A DNA stretch of 23,654 nt from Thioalkalivibrio sp. (GTDB taxonomy: Bacteria; Pseudomonadota; Gammaproteobacteria; SpSt-1174): assembly GCA_011046015.1 (NCBI GenBank), contig DSBO01000139.1:1-23654 (forward strand), written 5' to 3'. The notes beneath the pieces were generated by a model, which searched no databases, had not been told where the DNA came from, and saw only the letters and a list, made by a program, of their open reading frames with translations. A program made the position numbers and the translations under genes. Of this stretch, positions 7,657 through 16,973 are shown piece by piece (position 1 is the first letter of the stretch; each line of letters starts with the position of its first letter).

Positions 7657-8655
7657 ATGACGATGCAGCATCTCCCCCGCACCGACGCGACTGCCTCCAC
7701 GGTTCTGGCACACCTGTCCGATCCGCACCTGCCGCTGCCTGCCTGGATCTCACCCGCCGCCCTGCTCAACAAGCGCCTGCTGGGGCTGCTGTCCTGGTAC
7801 ACGAAGCGTCGCGCCCGGTACCGTCCCGAAACGCTCCAGGCGCTGGTCGAGGACCTGAAGACGCAGGCGCCGGACTGGATAACGGTGACCGGCGACCTTA
7901 CCAACCTGGGCCTGGAGAGCGAGTACCGGGCTGCACGACGCTGGCTGGACCAGCTGGCATCCCCCGAGCGGCTGATGATCGTACCGGGGAACCACGACGC
8001 CAGTGTGCGGGGCGCCTGGGAGCGGGGGGCCGCGCACTGGGAACCCTTCTGGCGGGGTGATGAACACCCAGCCCAGGCGGTGGGCCACGACCGCGTCGCC
8101 AATGCCTTCCCGGTACTGCGCAAACGCGGTCAGCTGGCGCTGATCGGACTGTCCACGGCCATCGCCTCGCCGGCCGGACTGGCGGTGGGAAAGGTGGGAG
8201 AGCAACAGCTCGCGCGACTCTCCCGACTGCTGGGGGAAACGCGGGAACAGGGACTGTTCCGGGTACTACTCCTGCATCACCCGCTCGTCCAGGGTACGGT
8301 CAGCCACCGCAAGCGCCTGATCGACGGGGCAGAACTCCAGGCCCTGCTGGCGCATGAAGGCGTCGAACTGGTCATTCACGGCCACGGTCACGTCAGCCAC
8401 AGCAAGGAAGTGGAGACCCGCGACGGCCGCGCCCCGGTGATCGGGGTTCCGTCCGCATCATCCGTGCATGACGAACGGGCGGCCTATCACCTCTACCGGA
8501 TCACCCGCAACATGGCGGGCTGGGAACTGGAGGTGACCGCGCGCCGCGCCGCCGCGCCCGGCCAGGGCTTCGAGACGACCACGCGCCGCTCACTGCCGAT
8601 TACGCGCGCACACGGCACCCTCGAGGCCGATCCGCGACGATCGATCAACGCCTGA
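7657..8655 (+). CDS. Calcineurin-like metallophosphoesterase
   Basis: 332 residues with the complete two-metal phosphoesterase signature in order: SDPH, GDLTN, GNHD, LLLHHP and GHGHVSH. It begins at ATG 7657, 38 bases after spt, with no strong ribosome site (a second in-frame ATG is at 7663). The family includes the CpdA type, the LpxH-type lipid pyrophosphatases and other lipid phosphatases. Its place between spt and lptF suggests it removes a phosphate from a sphingolipid intermediate or by-product, but the substrate is not visible. It has no signal peptide, so it probably acts in the cytoplasm or at the inner face of the membrane. Confidence 0.85.
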   Translation: MTMQHLPRTDATASTVLAHLSDPHLPLPAWISPAALLNKRLLGLLSWYTKRRARYRPETLQALVEDLKTQAPDWITVTGDLTNLGLESEYRAARRWLDQLASPERLMIVPGNHDASVRGAWERGAAHWEPFWRGDEHPAQAVGHDRVANAFPVLRKRGQLALIGLSTAIASPAGLAVGKVGEQQLARLSRLLGETREQGLFRVLLLHHPLVQGTVSHRKRLIDGAELQALLAHEGVELVIHGHGHVSHSKEVETRDGRAPVIGVPSASSVHDERAAYHLYRITRNMAGWELEVTARRAAAPGQGFETTTRRSLPITRAHGTLEADPRRSINA

Positions 8656-8772
8656 GGCGTCATCGAATCGCGCAGCCGGCCGAGGACACAGCCCGCCGCG
8701 AACGGACCACGATAATGAAGGAGTCCACCGATTGCCCGTTCAGTGCCATGCCTGACCGGGACCCGCATGAAC

Positions 8773-8781
8773 TGCTATCCT
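8773..8781 (+). promoter_or_regulatory. Possible extended -10 promoter before lptF
   Basis: TGCTATCCT fits an extended -10 (TGnTATNNT) and resembles the TGCTATCAT before bcerS. The -35 is poor (CTGACC at 8752-8757, 18-base spacer). It lies in the 208-base gap between the phosphoesterase and lptF, the largest gap in this operon, so the export genes may also be transcribed separately. Confidence 0.3.
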
Positions 8782-8863
8782 GCAGCCACCGGAGTGAATG
8801 CGGGTCGCACAATCGCCGCCGCGCGCCGGAACGCCATCCCGCTCGAACCGCCAGATCGTCGCC

Positions 8864-9961
8864 ATGCTGATTGACCGCTACATCATTCGCGAGATTCTGC
8901 GCCCCGTGGTCATGGGGGTGGGACTGTTCCTGCTGATCTACACCGGCTTCAGCCTGTCGAAGAACCTGTCCATGGCCGCCGATGGCCTCATCGACACGGC
9001 AACGGCGCTGAAGCTCGTGGGTCTGTCCAGCATCACCACGCTCGAGGTCATACTGCCCACGTCGATGTTCTTCTCCGTTCTGTTCGTCATGGTCCGGATG
9101 TACCAGAACGGCGAGATGACCGTGCTCGCGTCCGTGGGCATTTCGCCCCAGCGGCTCATGGTCAGTGTCGGGACGGCCGCCCTGTTCATCGCCTGCGTCG
9201 TCGCCGTGCTGTCGGTATACGGGCGCCCCTGGGCCTACGACAGCATCTACCGGCTCGAGACGCGCGCCATGAGCCAGGTGGAGGGCAGTGACCTGGCAGC
9301 CGGCAAGTTCGTCACGCTGGACGCCGAAGGCTACATGTTCATCGCCGATGAACGCTCCGAGGCGGACCAGCTGCATCGCGGGGTCTTCCTTTTCCAGACG
9401 CATCAGGACAACAACGGCGCCGCATACAACGAGCTCATCCGGGCGGAGACCGCCCGGCTGCCGCGCTTCGATCCCGGCGAGGAGGCCCTGCTGGTATTCG
9501 GCAACGGCTACAGCTACCTGCTCGACCAGGGCGGCCAGTCCGACTGGGCCATGCGCTTCCAGGAGATGAGCATCGTGTGGGGCGCGGCCGAGCGCGCCCG
9601 CGAAAAGATCCGCAACAAGGCTCAGTCGACCGCGGCACTGATGCGTTCCGAAGACCCGAAAGACATCGCGGAGTACCAGTGGCGCCTGTCCACGCCCCTG
9701 GCCACCTTCCTGCTGGCCATGCTGGCGTTGCCCCTCGCGCGCTCGAAGCCCCGCGAGTCGCGCATGCGCGCCTACGTCATTGCCATCGCCGTCTACGTGC
9801 TGCTTTTCGGCGGGATCGGCGTGGTCCGCAGCTTCGTCGAGCAGACGCGCCTACCGGAATACCCGGGCCTCTGGATCGCCTATCTCCCGCCAGCGATCCT
9901 TCTGCTGGTCCTGATGGTCCGATTGACGCGACGCAGGACAAGGGCCCGACCATGCCCGTAA
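8864..9961 (+). CDS. lptF: LptF family permease (YjgP/YjgQ)
   Basis: 365 residues of the LptF/LptG family: membrane helices near the N-terminus (about residues 13-32, 55-80 and 100-120), a periplasmic beta-jellyroll-like middle, and three C-terminal helices. MLIDRYIIREILRP is the standard N-terminus and sets the start at 8864; an upstream in-frame ATG at 8798 would add a non-conserved 22-residue extension, though it has GGAG very close. LptF and LptG form the transmembrane part of the LptB2FG extractor that pulls lipopolysaccharide from the inner membrane. No lptB, lptC or lptA is in the window. Housekeeping lptFG usually lies beside pepA, so a copy in a sphingolipid operon suggests a specialised cargo or an unusual relocation. 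Confidence 0.88.
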   Translation: MLIDRYIIREILRPVVMGVGLFLLIYTGFSLSKNLSMAADGLIDTATALKLVGLSSITTLEVILPTSMFFSVLFVMVRMYQNGEMTVLASVGISPQRLMVSVGTAALFIACVVAVLSVYGRPWAYDSIYRLETRAMSQVEGSDLAAGKFVTLDAEGYMFIADERSEADQLHRGVFLFQTHQDNNGAAYNELIRAETARLPRFDPGEEALLVFGNGYSYLLDQGGQSDWAMRFQEMSIVWGAAERAREKIRNKAQSTAALMRSEDPKDIAEYQWRLSTPLATFLLAMLALPLARSKPRESRMRAYVIAIAVYVLLFGGIGVVRSFVEQTRLPEYPGLWIAYLPPAILLLVLMVRLTRRRTRARPCP

Positions 9962-9991
9962 CGACAAAAAACGCCGGGGCGGACTGACACC

Positions 9992-11059
9992 ATGCGCATC
10001 CTCCGTGGCTATGTCACCCGACACCTGATCGCCAGCTGGGCGCTGGTGGGCGCGATGCTGAGCATCCTGCTGTTACTGGTGCGCCTGCTCGACGAGATGG
10101 ACCGTCTCGCCGGCGGCTACACCGCAACCAAGGCCATCCTGCACGTGGCGCTCACCCTGCCCCAGCAGCTGCTCATGCTCACGCCCGTGGTCGTGCTGGC
10201 GGGAACGCTGGCGGCCTTCGCCAGGCTCGAACAGTCCAACGAGATGACGGTGATACGCGGATCGGGCGTTAACAAGAAGCGATTGCTGGGCATGATGGGG
10301 ATTCCGTTCCTGGTCCTGGCGGTGGCGCTCTGGGTGACCATGGAGTGGGTCACGCCCTCGCTGCACCAGTGGGGAGAAGAAATTCGCAACGAGGCGCGGG
10401 GAAACAACACGCTGGAGCCGGGCGAGAGCCTCTGGTCACGCGCCGGGCCTACCTTCTATCGCGTGGGCCGCCTTGGCGAGGACGGGACCCCGGGCGACAT
10501 CGACATATTCGTGTTTGTCCCCGAGCATCAATTGACGCGCACGATCCACGCGGCACGCGCCGAGATCCTCGGGCAACGCCGCTGGCGCCTCCACGATACC
10601 GTCGAAAGGCGCTGGGAAGGTAACACGGTCATGGTGACACACTCACCGGAGCTCACGTTCGACGGCCTGTGGACGCGCGACGAACTGCAGCGCCTGCTGC
10701 TCAGCCTGGACAGCATGTCGCCGAGCGTATTGTTCCAGTACAAGAACTACCTGGATCGCAGCGGCCAGGTATCGGACACCCACGCCCTGGCCTTCTGGAA
10801 TCGCGTGCTGCTGCCGCTGGCCACGATCGGCATGGGCCTACTTGCCCTGGGCCTGAGCGCCAAACCCGGCAGCCGGCGCAGCGGCATGGGACGCCAACTC
10901 GGCCTGGGCGTGCTGATCGGCGTGCTGTTCTATCTCGGCTCCCAGGTGGCCGTGGCGCTGGGGCAGATCTTCCACCTGTCGGCGCTCGGCACCGCCCTGT
11001 TCCCACTGGTCTGCATCTTTACCGCCGCCATCCTGCTCGTCTACCGCCTGCGCTGGTGA
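9992..11059 (+). CDS. lptG: LptG family permease
   Basis: 355 residues, the LptG partner of the preceding gene, 30 bases downstream. N-terminal MRILRGYVTRHL is typical. It has helices at about 13-32, 58-80 and 98-118, the coupling-helix region EQSNEMTVIRGSGV between helices 2 and 3, a periplasmic domain, and three helices in the last 90 residues. It would dimerise with LptF and bind LptB ATPases, which are not encoded here. The pair ends just before a strong promoter for the ABC exporter. Confidence 0.9.
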   Translation: MRILRGYVTRHLIASWALVGAMLSILLLLVRLLDEMDRLAGGYTATKAILHVALTLPQQLLMLTPVVVLAGTLAAFARLEQSNEMTVIRGSGVNKKRLLGMMGIPFLVLAVALWVTMEWVTPSLHQWGEEIRNEARGNNTLEPGESLWSRAGPTFYRVGRLGEDGTPGDIDIFVFVPEHQLTRTIHAARAEILGQRRWRLHDTVERRWEGNTVMVTHSPELTFDGLWTRDELQRLLLSLDSMSPSVLFQYKNYLDRSGQVSDTHALAFWNRVLLPLATIGMGLLALGLSAKPGSRRSGMGRQLGLGVLIGVLFYLGSQVAVALGQIFHLSALGTALFPLVCIFTAAILLVYRLRW

Positions 11060-11064
11060 CCGGT

Positions 11065-11093
11065 TTGAGACACCCCCGTCGGCAGGCGATAAT
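11065..11093 (+). promoter_or_regulatory. Sigma70-like promoter of the ABC exporter gene
   Basis: TTGAGA (11065-11070), a 17-base spacer and GATAAT (11088-11093) each match the consensus at 5 of 6 positions with ideal spacing. Transcription should begin near 11100, about 42 bases before the ABC gene. This is the best promoter in the window. Confidence 0.65.
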
Positions 11094-11100
11094 TCCCGCC

Positions 11101-11119
11101 CCGGCGCGCCACGCGCCGG
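11101..11119 (+). promoter_or_regulatory. GC hairpin at the predicted 5' end of the ABC exporter mRNA
   Basis: CCGGCGCG (11101-11108) pairs perfectly with CGCGCCGG (11112-11119) around CCA. No T-run follows, so it is not a normal terminator. If the predicted start is right, the stem sits at the very 5' end of the mRNA, where such stems protect against RNA pyrophosphohydrolase and RNase E attack. Confidence 0.5.
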
Positions 11120-11141
11120 CTCGTGACCCTGGAATTCGCTT

Positions 11142-12848
<1,707 letters not shown>

Positions 12849-12892
12849 ACCAACCGTAGCGACGGAAGTTGCGAATGGGGGTTCGGAAAGGC

Positions 12893-12909
12893 GCCAGCGT
12901 ATCGCTGGC
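12893..12909. terminator. Hairpin between convergent genes
   Basis: GCCAGCG (12893-12899) pairs with CGCTGGC (12903-12909) around TAT, followed by TTTC; an upstream AAAG can extend the stem with a bulge. It lies in the 111-base gap between the ends of the ABC gene and the minus-strand ELM1 gene and probably ends transcription from the ABC side. Confidence 0.5.
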
Positions 12910-12959
12910 TTTCGCCGCTCGTATGTCGTGATGATCGCGGTGCCGCGCGGGGCGCGGGG

Positions 12960-14099
12960 TTAGCGTGACGCCGCTTCCATGCCCAGCAGGCTGTGTATCC
13001 GCGCCACGGCGCGTTGCATGTCGCTGGACTGGCCCTCGGCCTGCATCGGGGGCAGCGGGTCGCCCAGCCAGTTCATCTTGCCCGCACGGATCAGGCGCAG
13101 ATGAACCTGACTGATGTCCCGCGAGAGATGCTTCCAGCCCCAGCGCATGAGCGCGCGATAGGCCAGCGCACCGACGGCCAGGTCCGGCCGGTCGTCGTCC
13201 TTCCGGGAGAGCGCCTCGGCCCGGTCCGGCTCGCCGGCCGCGACGTACAGGTCGCGGCGCATGCTGAAGCGCCCCGCCCCCAGATCGAACATGTGCACCG
13301 GCTTGCCCGTGGCATAGGCCTCGGAGAGCATGGAGATGCTGTCGGCGGTGACGATCAGTTCGTCGGCCAGAGCGAGAAAGCCGAGGTACGGATTGTCGGC
13401 ATCGCCTCGTTGCCAGCGGTAGAGTTCCATGGGCACCTCGGTCTGCGCGGCGAAGGCCTCGATGGCGGCGGCGCGCGTGCGCGCGCTGGAACTCACCAGC
13501 AGCGACCCGCCTCGCTCGCTGGCCAGCGCGACGGCGTCGCGCACCAGCCGCTGGGCGGCGCGCCGGCCGAAGGCGTACGGCCCGCTGTTGCCACCCATGT
13601 TCACGGTGATGAAGGGCCGGCGCAGATGGGCGAGCCGGGGTGCCCAGTGCGCGGCGGCCTCGGCCAGGCGGTCGGGGCGCACGTGATGCAGGGGCAGGTC
13701 GTTGCGCAGCACATTGGGCCGCTCGGGCACGCGGTACTGCGGCGTGGTGATCACCAGGTCGAAGTGCGCGGGGTCCGCCCACAGCCGGCCGACGAAGACG
13801 ATGCGCGTGTGACCATTGGACTGGTCGCGAATCCAGCGGCACACCGGCTCGTTGCGCATCCCCGAGGACAGCACCAAGTCGGGCCAGGGGGGCGCCAGGC
13901 CGTCGGAGAGTTCGGTATCGACACCATGCAGGTCGCGCCCCCGGAAGAGGTTGGTACGCATCTCGTACTTGCGGTAGCGCAGGGTCTTGATCTCGAACGG
14001 CCAGCCCAGGCCCTCAGCGAGGGCCCGCAACTGGGTCTGCTCGCCGGAGCGGTAAGCATCCACGATCCAGACGCGCGGCGTGACGCCGGTCTCAGGCAT
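12960..14099 (-). CDS. ELM1-family GT-B-like protein, copy 1
   Basis: A 379-residue protein of the Mito_fiss_Elm1 (DUF1022) family, whose fold is related to GT-B glycosyltransferases. Landmarks are LAPPWPDLVLSSGMRNEP near 68-85, FDLVITTPQYRVPERPN, a glycine-rich MGGNSGPYAF, and ADSISMLSEAYATGKPV in the C-terminal half. It shares these blocks with a second copy at 20142-21245. The bacterial family is poorly characterised and often lies near lipid A or envelope genes; transfer of a sugar to a membrane lipid is a reasonable inference, not shown. ATG overlaps the stop of the upstream acyltransferase by 8 bases, so they are coupled. It is the last gene of the minus-strand operon. Confidence 0.85.
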   Translation of the reverse strand: MPETGVTPRVWIVDAYRSGEQTQLRALAEGLGWPFEIKTLRYRKYEMRTNLFRGRDLHGVDTELSDGLAPPWPDLVLSSGMRNEPVCRWIRDQSNGHTRIVFVGRLWADPAHFDLVITTPQYRVPERPNVLRNDLPLHHVRPDRLAEAAAHWAPRLAHLRRPFITVNMGGNSGPYAFGRRAAQRLVRDAVALASERGGSLLVSSSARTRAAAIEAFAAQTEVPMELYRWQRGDADNPYLGFLALADELIVTADSISMLSEAYATGKPVHMFDLGAGRFSMRRDLYVAAGEPDRAEALSRKDDDRPDLAVGALAYRALMRWGWKHLSRDISQVHLRLIRAGKMNWLGDPLPPMQAEGQSSDMQRAVARIHSLLGMEAASR

Positions 14100-15042
14100 C
14101 GCGCGCCCCCGCCGTTCTCTTCTCCTTGGGCCAGCGTCGCTTCAAGCACAGCCACTGGCCCGGATCCTCGAGTATCCAGCCCTCGAAGACGTGATTGAGC
14201 TGAAGGGTGAGGTCGGCGATCTGCTCGTGCCGCCCGGCCTGCGGATCAGCGGGTGTCAGCGGGGCCAGCACCTCCACGCGATAACGATGCCTCTGCAGGC
14301 GCAGCGCACGAATCGGAATGAGCTTGTACCCGCGCAGGGACAGCAGCGCCGGCATGGTATTGGTGGGGGTCGGGATGCCGAAAAACGGGATCATCTCGCC
14401 CTGATCGAGCCGGGTGTCGAAGGCCGCCCCGACCGAATGCCCGGCTGCCAGCTCGCGGATGAATTCGCGTGCCCCGCCGGTGCTCGGCACCAGGCGTGCG
14501 CCGAAGGCCCGGCGCAGCCCGAGGAAAAACCGGTGCAGCCAGGGATTGGGTTCCTTCGCGTAGATGGTCGAGATCGAGAGACCGTATTCGCGGCTGATCA
14601 GGTTGCACAGCTGCCAGGCACCGGTGTGTGCGGTGGCGAAGACCATCGCCTCCTTGCGCTCGAAGGCGGCCTGCGCCTCGGGATGCACCGAGAATTCCAG
14701 GTAACGCTCGCGCCGGCGCCACAGGCGCCCGAGCAGGAACAGCTCGGCGGCGGCCAGACCGGTGGAGCGGAAGATCTGTCTGACGATCCGTTCACGCTCC
14801 GCCGCGGTGGCCTGCGGCAGCACCACCCCGATGTTGCGGCGCACCACCCGTCGCTTTCTCTCGTTGTGGTAACCGAGCACGCCCAGCATGCGGGAGAACA
14901 CGAAGGCCACCACCGGGAACGGCAGCAGGCGCGCCAGCCCCAGCAGAACATAGAAGAATGAAGCCTCCAGCACCCAGACGGGGGTCTGCACCCAGGGCGC
15001 GCGGTCGATCAGGCGTTTGGGCAGCAGGTAGTACTTGGGCAT
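14092..15042 (-). CDS. LpxL-like acyltransferase with altered catalytic motif
   Basis: 316 residues of the lipid A late acyltransferase (LpxL/LpxM/HtrB) family, with an N-terminal membrane helix near residues 24-48. The catalytic HX4(D/E) motif reads HTGAWQ (H139 to Q144): the acidic residue is glutamine, coded CAG. Downstream family features are present (IYAKEPNPWLHRFF, the DTRLDQGEMIPFFG block and the C-terminal PGQWLCLKRRW). It may therefore be inactive, use other chemistry, or act on another acceptor. It lies between the hydroxylase gene (52 bases upstream) and the coupled ELM1 gene. The start has GAGGC and AAGG upstream. Confidence 0.85.
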   Translation of the reverse strand: MPKYYLLPKRLIDRAPWVQTPVWVLEASFFYVLLGLARLLPFPVVAFVFSRMLGVLGYHNERKRRVVRRNIGVVLPQATAAERERIVRQIFRSTGLAAAELFLLGRLWRRRERYLEFSVHPEAQAAFERKEAMVFATAHTGAWQLCNLISREYGLSISTIYAKEPNPWLHRFFLGLRRAFGARLVPSTGGAREFIRELAAGHSVGAAFDTRLDQGEMIPFFGIPTPTNTMPALLSLRGYKLIPIRALRLQRHRYRVEVLAPLTPADPQAGRHEQIADLTLQLNHVFEGWILEDPGQWLCLKRRWPKEKRTAGARDA

Positions 15043-15094
15043 GTGCGTGCCCTTGCCTCAGCGGCCGGTCGGTGCGCGGGAGGCCACGACCAGG

Positions 15095-15742
15095 CTATCG
15101 CTTGCTGGCAGACGCGGGCTTCGGCAGATAGGTGCCGAACACCCAGTCCCACAGCGGGGAGCTCACGCCGTAGCGACCACCCTCGGCGGCGAAGTGATGC
15201 CGCATGTGGTACTGCTTGAGGAAGCGCAGCAGCGGATGGCGCATCGGGAAGTGGTGTGTCGCGTAGTGGATGTAGTCGTACACCAGGTAGCCGATGATGA
15301 AAAAGGCCGTGAAGGGCTCCGCCCAGGGATGCGGCAGGGCCAGGCTGAACAGCAGCCAGAGCATGCCCAGGATCGGAGCCGCGCCGGCCGGCGGCATCAC
15401 CAGGCGGGTCTTGTCCTGCGGGGTGTCGTGATGCACGCCGTGGAACAGATAGATGAAGCGCTTGCCCAGGCGACCCTTGGCCGGGAAATGAAACAGGTAG
15501 CGATGCAGCAGGTATTCGGCGAGCGTCCAGCTCAGCAGGCCGGCGACGCCGATCAGCGCGAGGCCGGTCGGGCCGATGTCATGGACCGTCAGCGCGCGCA
15601 CGATCAGCCACGCCGCCAGCGGACTCCATACCAGCAGCGGCACGATGGGGTGCACGTGGCTGAGTTTCTCCAGCAGCGGATTCTCGAACAGACGAACCGA
15701 CTCGTCCACTCGATGCGCGCGGGTTGATTGATGTTCCGACAT
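15095..15742 (-). CDS. Fatty acid 2-hydroxylase (FA2H/Scs7-like), sterol desaturase superfamily
   Basis: A 215-residue membrane di-iron hydroxylase. The histidine clusters are EYLLHRYLFH, HGVHHDTPQDKTRLVMPP, YDYIHYATHH and HMRHHF, followed by YGVSSPLWDWVFGT. The HGxHH...RLVMPP and final SxxLWD blocks match eukaryotic FA2H/Scs7, which 2-hydroxylates the N-acyl chain of ceramide; the cytochrome b5 domain of the eukaryotic proteins is absent, so electrons must come from elsewhere. Several hydrophobic segments surround the clusters. It lies between two acyltransferase genes, facing the ceramide operon. Other members of the superfamily (carotenoid or sphingoid C4 hydroxylases) are the alternatives. 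Confidence 0.85.
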   Translation of the reverse strand: MSEHQSTRAHRVDESVRLFENPLLEKLSHVHPIVPLLVWSPLAAWLIVRALTVHDIGPTGLALIGVAGLLSWTLAEYLLHRYLFHFPAKGRLGKRFIYLFHGVHHDTPQDKTRLVMPPAGAAPILGMLWLLFSLALPHPWAEPFTAFFIIGYLVYDYIHYATHHFPMRHPLLRFLKQYHMRHHFAAEGGRYGVSSPLWDWVFGTYLPKPASASKR

Positions 15743-15771
15743 GACGGGATTACCTGTGCGTTGTCCGATAC

Positions 15772-16740
15772 CTACGTCTTTCTGTAGGCATCGGTTTTGG
15801 CCCGAAGTATATCACCGGGCCAGATTTTTTTCGTGCAAAGCCACTCGCCCGGACGCGCGCTGATCCAGCGCTCGTAGTGCTCGTGGATCTGGCGCGTGAG
15901 GTCGAGGGCCTGGGCATCGAGATCGGCCTCCGGGTCGCTCACCTGCAACGGCTCGTGGAAGGTGACGCGGAACCGCGGACCGGACAAGCGCTCGACCTGC
16001 ACCGGCACCAGCGGCGCCTTGAAGCGCAGCGCCAGGCGTGCGGGCAGGGTCGACGATGGCTTATCGACACCGAAGAACGGGATGGGTTCACCCCCCTCGA
16101 CCCGACGGTCGATGATCATGGCCGCCGAACCGCCGCCCTTGAGCGCGTTGACGAAGGGGCGCACCCCCTGATCGCGCGAGATGAGCTCGCAGCCCAGCAT
16201 GCCACGGTAGCGCAGCATCAGGCGGTTGAACCAGGGATTGGCCAGCGGCGCGTACATGGCATGGGAACGGATGCCGAATCGCGCCATGGAGGCGCCGACC
16301 ACCTCCCAGTTGGCCAGGTGCGCCCCGACGAACACCGCCGGCTGGCCCGGATCGGAATAGGCGGGGATCTGCTCGCGGATCACGATCTCCAGGAAATCGC
16401 GCCTGGGGTCGATGATGCGGCGGATATGCGGATACTCGGCCAGTATCGCGCCGGCGTTCGCCCAGACCTCGCCCACGTGGCGCTCGATCTCCCCGGCCGA
16501 TTTCTCCGGGAAGGCCAGCGACAGGTTGGCGCGGATATGCCGGTTGCGTCCCTCGAACAGCTTGCTGAACAGGCGACCGAGCCGGGCACCCAGCGCCGAG
16601 GCCCAGGTCACCGGCAGCAGCTTGAAGATGCCGTACAGCAGGCCGATGAGGAGCAGATCCAGAAACCACAGCGTGTGGCGCACAACCGGGTTGTCGAACG
16701 CCTTCTTGCGGAACGTGTTGCCGAGGATGAACTTGGCCAA
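15772..16740 (-). CDS. LpxL-like lysophospholipid/lipid A-type acyltransferase
   Basis: 322 residues of the LpxL/HtrB family with the intact HX4E motif in GAHLANWE (H141, E146), a hydrophobic N-terminal segment (about 22-45), RRVEGGEPIPFFG, and the C-terminal RPGEWLCTKKIWP. Translation must begin at a TTG (16738-16740): the frame has a stop just upstream and no ATG or GTG, while a strong AAGGAAG ribosome site lies 10 bases before the TTG. It is the first gene of the minus-strand operon, 29 bases ahead of the hydroxylase. It could acylate lipid A or a hydroxyl of the sphingolipid; the sequence does not decide. Confidence 0.87.
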   Translation of the reverse strand: MAKFILGNTFRKKAFDNPVVRHTLWFLDLLLIGLLYGIFKLLPVTWASALGARLGRLFSKLFEGRNRHIRANLSLAFPEKSAGEIERHVGEVWANAGAILAEYPHIRRIIDPRRDFLEIVIREQIPAYSDPGQPAVFVGAHLANWEVVGASMARFGIRSHAMYAPLANPWFNRLMLRYRGMLGCELISRDQGVRPFVNALKGGGSAAMIIDRRVEGGEPIPFFGVDKPSSTLPARLALRFKAPLVPVQVERLSGPRFRVTFHEPLQVSDPEADLDAQALDLTRQIHEHYERWISARPGEWLCTKKIWPGDILRAKTDAYRKT

Positions 16741-16793
16741 GGGTAATCGACTTCCTTAATATCCAGTGCGAATGCCTGCCCGGGACAGGACAC

Positions 16794-16813
16794 GTGAAAT
16801 GCCGGCATTTTAC
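16794..16813. promoter_or_regulatory. Palindromic operator-like site in the divergent promoter region
   Basis: AAATGCCGGCATTT (16797-16810) is a perfect 14-base palindrome and extends to GT...AC (16794-16813) with one mismatched pair. It overlaps a minus-strand TAAAAT (16807-16812) that could be the -10 of the acyltransferase-hydroxylase operon, although no good -35 is visible. A dimeric regulator is the usual reader of such sites. Confidence 0.45.
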
Positions 16814-16903
16814 CCGATTTGTCCGTCCGCTTCGCGCATCCAGGCCCGGGATATGACCGGGGCACGCCGGCCGGGTCGACCCCCGCTGCTGAAGGGCCCG
16901 GCA

Positions 16904-16912
16904 TGCTATCAT
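16904..16912 (+). promoter_or_regulatory. Extended -10 promoter of bcerS
   Basis: TGCTATCAT is a good extended -10 (TGn plus TATCAT, 5 of 6). No clear -35 lies at 16-18 bases upstream, which extended -10 promoters tolerate. The start would fall near 16919, giving a leader of about 55 bases. Confidence 0.5.
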
Positions 16913-16923
16913 CCCCGGGTCTT

Positions 16924-16943
16924 CGCCGCGCCTGCGCGCGGCG
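16924..16943 (+). promoter_or_regulatory. GC hairpin in the bcerS leader
   Basis: CGCCGCGC (16924-16931) pairs perfectly with GCGCGGCG (16936-16943) around CTGC. It sits a few bases after the predicted transcription start, the same layout as at the ABC gene. Confidence 0.45.
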
Positions 16944-16973
16944 CATCCGAGCACCGAGCGAGAAAGGACCCAC

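Noticed and set aside
8715..8869. 51-codon ORF ending over the lptF start
   Set aside because: No convincing ribosome site, Arg-rich translation without domain; the region more likely holds the lptF promoter.
12993..14198. 401-codon open frame opposite ELM1 copy 1
   Set aside because: Antisense shadow; the minus-strand frame carries the ELM1 family blocks.
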